A DNA stretch of 46,110 nt from Alysiella crassa DSM 2578 (GTDB lineage Bacteria > Pseudomonadota > Gammaproteobacteria > Burkholderiales > Neisseriaceae): NCBI RefSeq assembly GCF_000745955.1, contig NZ_JQKH01000012.1, forward strand, positions 1 to 46,110, read 5' to 3'. Position numbers and translations under genes: made by a program. Of the stretch, positions 17,929 through 26,355 are shown piece by piece. Below the pieces are notes generated by a model. It was not told the DNA's origin, did no database searches, and saw only the letters and a program-made list of their open reading frames with translations. The first letter of the stretch is position 1, and every line of letters starts with the position of its first letter.

Positions 17929-18654
17929 TCAAGGGTTCACAGGGCGACACGCCACCATATAATTCACCGATACATCATCGCCCAAAAAATAATGCCGCGA
18001 CAATGGTTTATAACCCATACCACGCGTGTCCACCAAATCCAGTCCAGCCGCCCGACACATACGCGCCAATTCCGCAGGCGTGATGAATTTGCCCCAATCA
18101 TGCGTGCCTTTTGGTACCAAATTCAACACATATTCCGCCCCAAAAATCGCGTGAACATACGATTTGGCATTGCGATTGAGCGTGGAAAAAAACACCCAAC
18201 CATCAGGTTTCGCCAATTTCGCACAGGCACGAATCACCGAAGCAGGGTCGGGGACGTGTTCCAGCATTTCCATGCATGTTACCACATCAAATGAATGAGG
18301 CATTTCTGCCGCCAAATCTTCCACGCTCACGCAGCGATAGGCAAGGTTTTCAACATCTTGTGCTTGCGCGTGCGCTGTAGCCGCCGCCAAAGAACGCTCC
18401 GCCATGTCCACGCCCAAAACCTGCGCCGCCCCCAACACCGCCATGCTTTCCGCCAAAATGCCGCCACCACAGCCCACATCTACAATATTTTTACCTAATA
18501 AATCAGCATGTTGGTGAATATAACCCAAACGCAAAGGGTTAATGTCGTGGAGTGGCTTAAATTCGCCCGATTTGTCCCACCATTTATCGGCGAGTTTGCT
18601 GAATTTTTCAATTTCGGCGGAATCTACGTTTTGGTTTTGAGTGGGTTCAGTCAT
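17929..18654 (-). CDS. ubiG: Ubiquinone biosynthesis O-methyltransferase UbiG
   Basis: UbiG performs both O-methylations of ubiquinone synthesis with S-adenosylmethionine. The 241-residue product has the family N-terminus [11 protein letters not shown] with [15 protein letters not shown], the SAM-binding glycine loop [15 protein letters not shown], motif [19 protein letters not shown] and FFSTLNRN in motif III. The C-terminal [19 protein letters not shown] is also characteristic. GGAAAAATC provides a weak Shine-Dalgarno before ATG 18654. It lies downstream of the tRNA-Lys gene on the same strand but behind that gene's terminator. Confidence 0.95.
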   Translation of the reverse strand: MTEPTQNQNVDSAEIEKFSKLADKWWDKSGEFKPLHDINPLRLGYIHQHADLLGKNIVDVGCGGGILAESMAVLGAAQVLGVDMAERSLAAATAHAQAQDVENLAYRCVSVEDLAAEMPHSFDVVTCMEMLEHVPDPASVIRACAKLAKPDGWVFFSTLNRNAKSYVHAIFGAEYVLNLVPKGTHDWGKFITPAELARMCRAAGLDLVDTRGMGYKPLSRHYFLGDDVSVNYMVACRPVNP

Positions 18655-18725
18655 GATGATTTTTCCAATTAAATAAATAGGTTATCTTGATTTCAGGCTG
18701 CCTGAAAATAATCAAAATGAATATG

Positions 18726-18756
18726 AAAAAAGCCCGAACATTTTGTTCAGGCTTTT
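18726..18756 (-). terminator. Terminator of the tRNA-Lys transcript
   Basis: Read on the minus strand, AAAAGCCTGAACA and TGTTCGGGCTTTT pair (one G-U) around a short loop and end in a T run, 8 bases after the tRNA 3' end. Confidence 0.85.
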
Positions 18757-18763
18757 CAAAATT

Positions 18764-18839
18764 TGGTGGGTCGTGAGCGATTCGAACGCTCGACCAACGG
18801 ATTAAAAGTCCGCTGCTCTACCGACTGAGCTAACGACCC
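18764..18839 (-). tRNA. tRNA-Lys (anticodon UUU)
   Basis: On the minus strand a 76-base cloverleaf starts GGGTCGTTAGCTCAG and ends ACGACCCACCA, with CCA encoded. The 7-bp acceptor stem (GGGTCGT/ACGACCC), the D-loop GGTAGAGCA, the anticodon stem GCGGA/TCCGT around CTTTTAA, and the T-arm GTTCGAATC are all intact. The anticodon is TTT, reading lysine codons. Confidence 0.97.
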
Positions 18840-18923
18840 AATAAAGATTTGAATTATATAAACCTAATCTTTATTCGTCAAGCTGATTTTCAAACTATTT
18901 CAATAAAACCCTATTTTTGTTGC

Positions 18924-20300
18924 TTATTTTCCAATGCAAAACCGCGAAAAAATCACGCCCAACAAATCATCAGCCGTAAATTCGCCCGTGATTTCATTGC
19001 ACGCCACCTGCGCCAAACGCAAATGTTCCGCCAACAATTCAATTTGATGGTTGCCGCAAGCTGCCGCGTTGTCCAGTTCGGTTTGCGCGGTTTGCAACGC
19101 GTGAATGTGCCGCGTGCGCGCCAAAAACAAGCCTTCGCTTTCGCCTTGCCAGCCAACTTGTTGTAATAATTCATGTTTCAACAAATCCAAACCTGCGCCT
19201 GTTTTGGCGGACAGCTTGATGATGGTGCTTGCGCCCGTTTCGTTTTTCAGGCTGCCTGAACGATTTTCCACGCTTGGATTGTCATTTTTCAAATCAATTT
19301 TATTATGAATTTCAATGCATTTCAGGTTTTCAGGCAGCCTGAACAGGATTTCGCGCGTGGTGTCGTTCAAGCCCTCGTTTGGGTCTATCAAAATCAGGGC
19401 GACATCGGCATTTTGCACCGCCTTTTCGCTGCGCTGTATGCCGATTTGTTCCACAATATCATCGGTTTGGCGCAATCCAGCCGTGTCGGTAATGTGAATG
19501 GGCACGCCGTCCAGCGTGATGTATTCGCGCACCGTGTCGCGAGTCGTGCCTGCGATGTCGGTTACAATCGCCACATCATCGCCCGCCAAAGCATTGAGTA
19601 AACTGGATTTTCCGACATTGGGCGCGCCCACCAGCACCACATTCATGCCTTCGCGCAAAATCGCGCCTTGTTGGGCGTGGGCGAAAATGTTTGCCAACTG
19701 GGTTTGCAGGCTGGCTAATTTGCCTTTTGCGTCAGCCGCTTGCAGAAAATCAATGTCTTCTTCGGGAAAATCCAGCGTGGCTTCCACCAGCATACGCAAG
19801 GTAATCAAATCGTCCACAAGCGCATGAATTTGTTGAGAAAAAACGCCTTTGAGCGAACGCATTGCCATACGCGCTGCGGCTTGGCTGGACGCGTCAATCA
19901 AATCCGCCACGCTTTCGGCTTGCGCCAAGTCCATCTTATTGTTGAGAAAAGCGCGTTTGGAAAATTCGCCAGCCTCTGCCAAGCGTGCGCCCAATTCCAC
20001 GCAACGCGCCAACAGCATTTGCAAGACGATTTGTCCGCCATGTCCTTGTAATTCAATGACATCTTCGCCTGTGAAACTAGCTGGCGAGGCAAAATACAGC
20101 AGCAAACCATTGTCAATCGCGCTGCCGTCTGCGGCGAGAAAGTCGGTGTAGAGTGCGGTGCGCGGTTTGGGCGTTTTGCCGCCCGAAATGGCTTGGGCGA
20201 AAGGCAGTAAGTCTTTGCCCGATATGCGGATTATGCCCACGCCGCCGCGTCCGTTGGCGGTGGCGATGGCGGCGATGGTGGGGGAATGTGGGTGGTTCAT
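18924..20300 (-). CDS. mnmE: tRNA modification GTPase MnmE
   Basis: MnmE, with MnmG, adds a carboxymethylaminomethyl group to wobble uridine 34 of some tRNAs. The 458-residue product has the N-terminal tetrahydrofolate-binding domain (IAAIATANGRGGVGIIRISG), a helical domain, and the inserted GTPase domain with GAPNVGKSSLLN (G1), TTRDT (G2), DTAGLR (G3) and NKID (G4), ending in the invariant FCIGK. Two DUS lie inside the GTPase domain and encode FRLPE and SGSLK in surface loops, the second between G4 and the SAKTG G5 element. A DUS occupies the usual Shine-Dalgarno position before ATG 20300. tRNA-Lys(UUU), a likely substrate, is encoded next door. Confidence 0.96.
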   Translation of the reverse strand: MNHPHSPTIAAIATANGRGGVGIIRISGKDLLPFAQAISGGKTPKPRTALYTDFLAADGSAIDNGLLLYFASPASFTGEDVIELQGHGGQIVLQMLLARCVELGARLAEAGEFSKRAFLNNKMDLAQAESVADLIDASSQAAARMAMRSLKGVFSQQIHALVDDLITLRMLVEATLDFPEEDIDFLQAADAKGKLASLQTQLANIFAHAQQGAILREGMNVVLVGAPNVGKSSLLNALAGDDVAIVTDIAGTTRDTVREYITLDGVPIHITDTAGLRQTDDIVEQIGIQRSEKAVQNADVALILIDPNEGLNDTTREILFRLPENLKCIEIHNKIDLKNDNPSVENRSGSLKNETGASTIIKLSAKTGAGLDLLKHELLQQVGWQGESEGLFLARTRHIHALQTAQTELDNAAACGNHQIELLAEHLRLAQVACNEITGEFTADDLLGVIFSRFCIGK

Positions 20301-20331
20301 TGCAGGCTGCCTGAAAAATTTGAAGATGGTG

Positions 20332-20388
20332 AATTATAGCATTCAGGCAGCCTGAAACTGGTTTTCAGGCTGCCTGAATGCTATAATT
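20332..20388. promoter_or_regulatory. 57-bp palindrome with divergent -10 boxes and a DUS in each arm (mnmE / purine permease)
   Basis: The arms 20332-20357 and 20363-20388 are perfectly complementary over 26 bases around a 5-base loop. Each arm holds a DUS, and each outer end carries TATAAT pointing outwards (20382-20387 on the plus strand; 20333-20338 on the minus strand). The boxes are 31-32 bases from the permease and mnmE start codons. The -35 regions are weak. I infer a symmetric bidirectional promoter. Confidence 0.65.
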
Positions 20389-20418
20389 TTCCTTTTTTGC
20401 CTTTGGTAAATATTCAAA

Positions 20419-21759
20419 ATGTCTAATCCAAACAATCTTTTAGAACGCTTGTTCAAATTATCCGAACACGGTACCAATGTTCGCACCGAAATCGTGGCGG
20501 GTTTCACCACTTTTTTAACCATGTGCTACATTATTATTGTCAATCCGTCTATTTTGTCCATCACGGGCATGGATTTTGGCGCGGTGTTTGTGGCGACTTG
20601 CATTTCGGCGGCGATTGGCTGCTTTATTATGGGCGCGTTTGCCAATTATCCGATTGCGCTTGCCCCTGGTATGGGCTTGAACGCGTATTTTACATTCAGC
20701 GTGGTGCAGGGCATGGGGGTGAGCTGGCAAATTGCGTTGGCGGCGGTGTTTGTGTCGGGGATTATTTTTGTTTTATTTAGCTTTTTTAAAATTCGGGAAA
20801 TGCTGGTAAACGCCTTGCCCATGAGTTTGAAAATGGCGATTGCGGCAGGGATAGGCTTGTTTTTGGCATTGATTGCTTTGAAAAATGCGGGGATTGTGAT
20901 TGCCAGCGAAGCCACTTTGTTGAAAATGAATAATTTATATGAAATCAAAGACGGCGTGAAAGTACCGAATATGCCCGTATTGCTGGCTTTGGGTGGTTTC
21001 TTTTTAACGATTGCTTTGGATTATTTCCGTGTGCGCGGCGCGATTATCATCAGTATTTTTGTGATTACCGCGATTGCAGCGGCTTTGGGTTTGACGCAAT
21101 TTGAGGGCGTGGTGTCTGCCGTGCCATCGCTTGCACCGACTTTTATGCAAATGGATTTTAATGGGCTGTTTAATGGCAGCATGATTGCGGTGGTGTTTGT
21201 ATTTTTCTTGGTGGACTTGTTTGACAGTACGGGAACGCTGGTCGGCGTGTCGCACCGCGCAGGTTTATTGGACAAAAATGGACATTTGCCGCGTTTGAAA
21301 CGCGCTTTGTTTGCCGACAGCACGGCGATTATTGCGGGCGGCGCGTTGGGGACTTCTTCAATTACGCCGTACATTGAGAGTGCTTCGGGCGTGGCGGCGG
21401 GTGGGCGCACGGGTTTGACGGCGGTAACGGTGGGTGTGTTGATGTTGGCGTGTTTGTGGTTTTCGCCATTGGCAAAAGCCGTGCCTGCGTTTGCGACTGC
21501 GCCCGCTTTGTTATACATTGGCGTGCAAATGATGCGTTCTGCCACCGAAATTGATTGGGACGATATGACCGAAGCCGCGCCTGCATTTATGACGATTGCG
21601 TTTATGCCGTTTACTTATTCCATTGCCGATGGGATTGCTTTGGGTTTTATCAGCTATGCGGCGATTAAATTGTGCTGCAAACGCCATCGTGAAGTGCCTG
21701 TGATGGTGTGGATTGTGGCGGTGTGCTGGTTGGCGAAATTTTGGTTTTTGGGGGCGTGA
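20419..21759 (+). CDS. NCS2-family purine (guanine/hypoxanthine or adenine) permease, AzgA-like
   Basis: This inner-membrane proton symporter takes up purine bases. The 446-residue product has the AzgA/PbuG-type N-terminus LFKLSEHGTNVRTEIVAGFTT with FLTMCYIIIVNPSIL, about 12-14 hydrophobic segments, and the substrate-site region LFDSTGTLVGVSHRAGLLD with GTSSITPYIESASGVAAGG. It fits functionally with the purine phosphoribosyltransferase at 4879. The leader starts in the DUS palindrome. The exact base specificity is not visible. Confidence 0.9.
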   Translation: MSNPNNLLERLFKLSEHGTNVRTEIVAGFTTFLTMCYIIIVNPSILSITGMDFGAVFVATCISAAIGCFIMGAFANYPIALAPGMGLNAYFTFSVVQGMGVSWQIALAAVFVSGIIFVLFSFFKIREMLVNALPMSLKMAIAAGIGLFLALIALKNAGIVIASEATLLKMNNLYEIKDGVKVPNMPVLLALGGFFLTIALDYFRVRGAIIISIFVITAIAAALGLTQFEGVVSAVPSLAPTFMQMDFNGLFNGSMIAVVFVFFLVDLFDSTGTLVGVSHRAGLLDKNGHLPRLKRALFADSTAIIAGGALGTSSITPYIESASGVAAGGRTGLTAVTVGVLMLACLWFSPLAKAVPAFATAPALLYIGVQMMRSATEIDWDDMTEAAPAFMTIAFMPFTYSIADGIALGFISYAAIKLCCKRHREVPVMVWIVAVCWLAKFWFLGA

Positions 21760-21849
21760 AGATTGTTCAGGCTGCTTTTGGGTACACGATAAAATAAATG
21801 TAGGGTGTAAATTATATGATTGATTTATATGGAAATATTTTCAATTTTG

Positions 21850-21975
21850 CTACGTGGCAGCCTGAAAATCCCCAATCATCTCCAACAATTCTTCCCCATA
21901 TTCCGCGATTTTCTCATCATCAAAACCATGAATCTCGCGCAAATCGTCCAGCGTTTTGGGTAATTTATTCGCCAG
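21850..21975 (-). pseudogene. Remnant of a RecQ-type HRDC domain
   Basis: On the minus strand an open stretch reads LANKLPKTLDDLREIHGFDD, followed by EKIAEYGEELLEMIGDFQAA, and ends at a TAG. This matches the HRDC (helicase and RNase D C-terminal) domain at the end of RecQ helicases. A stop lies immediately upstream in frame and no helicase core is present. It is a 40-codon remnant; the intact recQ is presumably elsewhere. Confidence 0.65.
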
Positions 21976-22005
21976 CTAACAAGGTCGGCTATCTGAGCCA
22001 GCATC

Positions 22006-22115
22006 TATAAGTCCCAGAACTGAAAAAGCATTACAGCGTTGCCAACGCTCTTATGTACTATTCGTACATGGCGGGCGTTGTCGCCTTGTACTGCATTTTC
22101 ATTTCTACGACTATA
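22006..22115. repeat. MITE (110-bp copy)
   Basis: The ends TATAAGTCCCAGAACTGAAAA and TTTTCATTTCTACGACTATA are imperfect inverted repeats. Internally GCGTTGCCAACGC and GTACTATTCGTAC are palindromic. It is the longer relative of the element at 5425-5496 and sits next to the RecQ remnant in a 466-base gene-free gap, whose remaining parts hold DUS fragments, a GTAGGGTG block at 21797 and a half REP. Confidence 0.65.
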
Positions 22116-22187
22116 CTCAAAAAGGCATTTTTTTCTTTTGATACAATAAATTAAGCAATCATCCATCATTTGAAATCTCGTGAATAT

Positions 22188-22208
22188 CGGCTCGGAGAAC
22201 CGACCTAC
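22188..22208 (-). repeat. Half REP of a GTAGGTCGG family
   Basis: On the minus strand GTAGGTCGGTTCTCCGAGCC forms a short stem with GTAG at its foot. The following ACCTACGCTTGCTG (plus strand) recurs exactly at about 34198. It is probably a decayed REP. Confidence 0.4.
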
Positions 22209-22225
22209 GCTTGCTGAAAAGCAAT

Positions 22226-23086
22226 TTATTGATGTGCCATTTTATTCCATTTCAACAACGCCACCCAATATTGCCGATTGGCATTGCACGCGGTTTCATT
22301 TTCCACTTCACAAACACCTTGCGCGTTATCGGGAAACACGATGAATTGCTTGTCGTCCAACGGCATTTTGCGCAACATCACCGTATCGGCAACATTGCCG
22401 CCAATCAAATGCACTTCACGCTCGTACACGTCCACCACCACATCGCAATGGGTGGGCAGAAAGCCTTGTTGCTGCTGCAAAAAATCTTTCAATGCCACAT
22501 GATTTTTCACATCTTCGCTGCGGCTGTAACACAGCAAATCGCCCACTTCGGGTCGGGTTTGTATGGGCGGCAACAGTTGATAATGCCCCTGCTGCTGGGC
22601 GGCAGCGCGAATGTAGGTAATGTGCGCTGGGGCAAAAGCAAAATCTTTTACCCCCGCTTGCGTCATCACATGGGAAATAAAGGCGGCTGACCAAGGTTTG
22701 TCTAACAACAAACTGCGGCAATGATGAATATGCCGTTCTTGCGATTGAAAACAAGATGATAAATTGTCTATCGTATCCATATTTGGCGTTGCCCAATACA
22801 GCGCAACCCGTTGCCAAGCGGTTTGACCATTGCCCAATTTGGCATGGGTCGCCTCGCTGACACCGCGTTTCACAATATGCCCCTGTTGATTGATAAAGGG
22901 GCGATGCCACAATTCATGTTCCCATTTGGCAACCCATGCAATTTTTTGATTCAGCGAAAGATTTTCGGGAACGGGGATATTTTCCTGTTGCTGAATATAG
23001 GCGGTATGCTGCGAAATTTGGCAAGCGTTGAGTGAAAGCAGCGCAATCAAAATCAGCGCGTAAAATTTGAATGGATTGGGTAACAT
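22226..23086 (-). CDS. DUF2272-containing lipoprotein
   Basis: The 286-residue product begins with a lipoprotein signal whose lipobox is SLNAC (Cys22). The mature part matches DUF2272: WSAAFISHVMTQAGV, then FAPAHITYIRAA, a GDLLCYSRSED block and GGNVADTV. That organisation resembles NlpC/P60-like or CHAP-like amidase folds (Cys, His and Asp/Asn order), so a role in peptidoglycan turnover is possible but inferred. The frame extends upstream to 23167 only through a DUS and a REP; ATG 23086 directly precedes the signal peptide and is the better start. Confidence 0.78.
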   Translation of the reverse strand: MLPNPFKFYALILIALLSLNACQISQHTAYIQQQENIPVPENLSLNQKIAWVAKWEHELWHRPFINQQGHIVKRGVSEATHAKLGNGQTAWQRVALYWATPNMDTIDNLSSCFQSQERHIHHCRSLLLDKPWSAAFISHVMTQAGVKDFAFAPAHITYIRAAAQQQGHYQLLPPIQTRPEVGDLLCYSRSEDVKNHVALKDFLQQQQGFLPTHCDVVVDVYEREVHLIGGNVADTVMLRKMPLDDKQFIVFPDNAQGVCEVENETACNANRQYWVALLKWNKMAHQ

Positions 23087-23147
23087 GGTGTTGAGATTGT
23101 GTGTTGATTTAATTGGAGAAATGTTTTCAGGCAGCCTGAAAACTTGT

Positions 23148-23172
23148 GTAGGGTGCGCCGTGCGCACCCTAC
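23148..23172. repeat. Single REP of the GTAGGGTGCGC family
   Basis: GTAGGGTGCGCC-GTGCGCACCCTAC is a near-perfect 25-base palindrome with GTAG at both feet. It matches the arms of the paired elements around the RAYT gene at 41226-41934. It lies between two lipoprotein genes. Confidence 0.75.
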
Positions 23173-23176
23173 TTCA

Positions 23177-23884
23177 TTACCAAAGTTCGCTCAAACGATT
23201 GGGGTGCTTGATGAGCATCTCACTAAATTGCTCTGCTTGCTTAAACTGCGCTTTGGTAAGCTTTTCACCATTGCAATACAAGTCAAGGTGTCCTTTATTG
23301 ACATCGCCATATAAATGATTGTTATATAAAGCCAATGTACAAGCCGTTAGTGGATTGGTTTTGACACCATAAACGGTAGCGTTTTCCTCCATACCATAAA
23401 TTACGGTTAAATCAGACAGCGCCATATAATTTTGTAATGTAGCGGCTTGCTGCAATTTTCCGATGATTTTTAGATAATCAACAGGTGTCTGCTTTTCCAA
23501 TAATTTAATTTCATCCATGATTTTTTGTGTACCATTAGGCGCAAATTCATCTGCGGTTTCTTGACTGCTCATACCATCTGCTGCCATATCAGCCAAAATA
23601 TTTTGGGCAACCTCATGTCCATTATCGGCAGCCTTTTTCATCCAATGATAGAAATCACTTTCTTTGATGCGGGTAGGGTCAGCCGTTTCAAATAGCGATT
23701 GAGCCAAGAAATATTGTGCATCCACATCGCCTTTTTCAGCTTGAGCCAACAGATTTTTTTGTTCAACCGTGTAGTTTAAATGCGTATGAGCAGGACTGCT
23801 GGCAGTCATATTTTGTATGTCAGCAGTTGTTTCTGCGGAACAAGCGGATAATGCCAAAAGAAGTAATAGAATATGATTTTTCAT
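23177..23884 (-). CDS. Sel1-like repeat lipoprotein
   Basis: The 235-residue product has a short lipoprotein signal (lipobox LSAC, Cys15). Residues about 43-105 contain Sel1-type alpha-helical repeats: LLAQAEKGDVDAQYFLAQSL and HWMKKAADNGHEVAQNILAD. Sel1/TPR-like lipoproteins usually mediate protein contacts in the periplasm. The rest is not recognised. No clear Shine-Dalgarno precedes the ATG. The upstream region holds the DUS-hairpin element shared with topA's 3' side. Confidence 0.75.
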   Translation of the reverse strand: MKNHILLLLLALSACSAETTADIQNMTASSPAHTHLNYTVEQKNLLAQAEKGDVDAQYFLAQSLFETADPTRIKESDFYHWMKKAADNGHEVAQNILADMAADGMSSQETADEFAPNGTQKIMDEIKLLEKQTPVDYLKIIGKLQQAATLQNYMALSDLTVIYGMEENATVYGVKTNPLTACTLALYNNHLYGDVNKGHLDLYCNGEKLTKAQFKQAEQFSEMLIKHPNRLSELW

Positions 23885-23917
23885 GTATTTATCTATTTTA
23901 ATTTAACAAAATACCAT

Positions 23918-23965
23918 TTCAGGCAGCCTGAATTGCCGTCCGCTAGGACTTTCAGGCTGCCTGAA
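23918..23965. repeat. DUS-framed hairpin, TTGCC-GTCC-GCTA-GGAC type (copy 1)
   Basis: Two inverted DUS (23918-23932, 23951-23965) frame the insert TTGCC-GTCC-GCTA-GGAC. The GTCC/GGAC stem is replaced by CACC/GGTG in the copy at 34748, with the GCTA loop unchanged. The site lies between topA's 3' end and the Sel1 lipoprotein gene and may terminate topA-convergent transcription. Confidence 0.7.
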
Positions 23966-23970
23966 CTGTT

Positions 23971-26298
23971 TTATTCTTCCGATTGATTTTTGCCAGCAGG
24001 CGGTTCAAGCTGTTCTTTCCAGCCGCATTCTTTCTGCGGACACACACGCTCCACGCCCCAACGCTTGGTTACTTTCCGCATGGTAATTGCCCAGCCGCAT
24101 TGTGGACACGGCTCGTTGAGCGGCAAATGATTGACCGCATATTTGCAATCGGGGTAGCTGTCGCAACTGTAAAACGTTGTGCCAAAACGCGATTTGCGTT
24201 CCACCAAATGCCCTTTACCGCATTGTGGGCAGGGGACGCCTGTGGTTTTCGGTTTTTCCAAAGGCTCAACGTGTTTGCATTTCGGATAATTCGCGCAACC
24301 GATGAATTTGCTGCCTGAACGCGCCGTTTTGTACACCAACTGACCGCCACATTTGGGGCAACTTCTGCCTTCCAATTCAGCTTGTTGCGCGGCTTCTTGG
24401 GCAACGCGCTCGGCGGCTTGTTCGGCGGTTTCGTTCACATTGCGCGTGTAGCCGCATTCGGGGTAGCCCGCGCACGCCACAAAACGCCCTGCGCGTCCGA
24501 ATTTGATTTGCAATTTGTGTTTGCCGCATTGTGGGCAGGTTTCGTCCAATTCTTGCGTGGTGAATTTGGCGCGTTCAATGCCTTCTTTTTCAACAACTTG
24601 CTTGTGGAAACCTTTCCAGAATTTTTCCATCACAGGAATCCAAGCGCGGCTGCCGTTGGCGATTTCATCAAGCTGGTCTTCCAATTTTGCCGTGAAATCG
24701 TAGTCCACATATTGCTCAAAATGTTCGGTCAAAAATTTGTTCACAATGTCGCCCGTGTCGGTGGGTTGGAAACGGCGTTGTTCCACCGTAACGTATTCGC
24801 GGTCTTTTAAAGTCTTGATGATACTGGCATAAGTGGACGGACGACCAATGCCAAATTCTTCCAAAGCCTTAACCAAAGTCGCCTCGTTAAAACGCGGTGG
24901 CGGCTGGGTAAAATGCTGTTCGCCATACAATTTATCCACAGGCAGCACATCGCCCACCGCCATTTCAGGCAGCTTTTTGCTTTCTTCGGCTTCATCGTCT
25001 TCGTCTGCGCCTTCTTGATACACGCTCAAAAAGCCAGCAAAAACCAACACTTGTCCAGTCGCGCGGAACACGCCATCGCCCACGTTAATGTCCACCGTTG
25101 TTGCGTCAAATTTCGCGTCCACCATTTGACACGCCACCGTGCGCTGCCAAATCATTTGGTACAACTTGAATTGGTCGGGCGACAAAAACGGTTTCACGCT
25201 TTCAGGCGAACGGTACACCGAAGTCGGGCGCACCGCCTCGTGTGCCTCTTGCGCGTTTTTGGACTTGGTTTTGTAGATTTTGGGCGAAGATGGCAGAAAA
25301 TCTGCGCCAATTTTGTTGTCAATATAATGGCGGATTTCGGTCAGCGCGTCTTGCGACAGGGTTACGCTGTCGGTACGCATATAGGTAATCAAGCCGACTG
25401 CGCCTTGTCCCACGTCTATGCCTTCAAAAAGCTGTTGGGCGGTGCGCATGGTGCGGTCGGTGGTAAAGCCGAGTTTGCGTACCGCGTCTTGCTGCATGGT
25501 GGACGTGGTGTAGGGCGCGGCAGGTTTGCGTGTGGCTTTTTTCTTAACCACATCAGACACTTGTGCTGTTTTGCCTTGCAAGGCAGACAACACGGCAGCC
25601 TGCGCGTTTTCATCGGGCAGCGAAAACTGTTCCAATTTATTGCCCTGCCATTGAATCAGTTTGGCGGAAAATTTGGTGCGCCCTTTGTGGCTGTCCATGT
25701 GGACTGTCCAATATTCTTGCGTTTCAAAGGCGCGGATTTCGTTTTCGCGTTCGCAAATCAGGCGAAGAGCAGGGCTTTGCACGCGCCCAGCCGACAAGCC
25801 GTAGCGGATTTTTTTCCACAAAAGCGGCGACAAATTGAAACCCACCAAATAATCCAAAGCACGGCGGGCTTGTTGCGCGTCAATCAAATTCACGTCCAAG
25901 CCGCGCGGATTTTGTAAGGCTGCCTGAACGCCTTTTGGCGTAACTTCATGAAAAACAACACGTTGGATTTTTTCGCCCACGTTTTTCATGCCGCGTTTGG
26001 ATTTCAAGATTTCATAAATGTGCCATGAAATCGCTTCGCCTTCGCGGTCGGGGTCGGTTGCCAGATAAATGGTGTCGGCTTCTTTGGCGGCGGCTACGAT
26101 GGCATCAACGTGCTTGCTGTTTTTGCTGATGATTTGGTATTTCATGGCAAAATTGTCATCGGGATTGACCGCGCCATCTTTGGGAATCAGGTCGCGGACG
26201 TGTCCGAATGAGGCAAGTACTTCAAAATCACCGCCCAAGTATTTTTTTACAGACTTGATTTTGTTGGGGGATTCTACAATTAATAGGTTTTTGGACAT
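23971..26298 (-). CDS. topA: DNA topoisomerase I
   Basis: TopA relaxes negative supercoils through a transient 5'-phosphotyrosine link. The 775-residue product starts with a Toprim domain (LLIVESPNKIKSVKKYLG, ATDPDREGEAISWHI), then the core with SAGRVQSPALRLICERE and the active-site tyrosine in GLITYMRTDS. The C-terminus carries four zinc-ribbon units beginning CPQCG/CPKCG, the last one divergent (CPQKECGW). The length is somewhat below E. coli TopA (865) because the C-terminal part is shorter. It is monocistronic and followed by a DUS hairpin. Confidence 0.97.
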   Translation of the reverse strand: MSKNLLIVESPNKIKSVKKYLGGDFEVLASFGHVRDLIPKDGAVNPDDNFAMKYQIISKNSKHVDAIVAAAKEADTIYLATDPDREGEAISWHIYEILKSKRGMKNVGEKIQRVVFHEVTPKGVQAALQNPRGLDVNLIDAQQARRALDYLVGFNLSPLLWKKIRYGLSAGRVQSPALRLICERENEIRAFETQEYWTVHMDSHKGRTKFSAKLIQWQGNKLEQFSLPDENAQAAVLSALQGKTAQVSDVVKKKATRKPAAPYTTSTMQQDAVRKLGFTTDRTMRTAQQLFEGIDVGQGAVGLITYMRTDSVTLSQDALTEIRHYIDNKIGADFLPSSPKIYKTKSKNAQEAHEAVRPTSVYRSPESVKPFLSPDQFKLYQMIWQRTVACQMVDAKFDATTVDINVGDGVFRATGQVLVFAGFLSVYQEGADEDDEAEESKKLPEMAVGDVLPVDKLYGEQHFTQPPPRFNEATLVKALEEFGIGRPSTYASIIKTLKDREYVTVEQRRFQPTDTGDIVNKFLTEHFEQYVDYDFTAKLEDQLDEIANGSRAWIPVMEKFWKGFHKQVVEKEGIERAKFTTQELDETCPQCGKHKLQIKFGRAGRFVACAGYPECGYTRNVNETAEQAAERVAQEAAQQAELEGRSCPKCGGQLVYKTARSGSKFIGCANYPKCKHVEPLEKPKTTGVPCPQCGKGHLVERKSRFGTTFYSCDSYPDCKYAVNHLPLNEPCPQCGWAITMRKVTKRWGVERVCPQKECGWKEQLEPPAGKNQSEE

Positions 26299-26355
26299 GG
26301 TTTTTTGTTCTTTATTTTGTTAAATTAAAATGGTGTGGTGGATTTTCAGGCTGCC

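Noticed and set aside
23087-23167. MRTAHPT... N-terminal extensions on several minus-strand genes
   Set aside because: These residues are translations of REP and DUS sequences (also at 41854-41880 and 41131-41245); signal peptides or family starts begin at later ATG codons.
24913-25917. 334-codon open frame on the plus strand
   Set aside because: It is antisense to topA, has biased low-complexity composition typical of a shadow frame, no ribosome-binding site and no recognisable domain.
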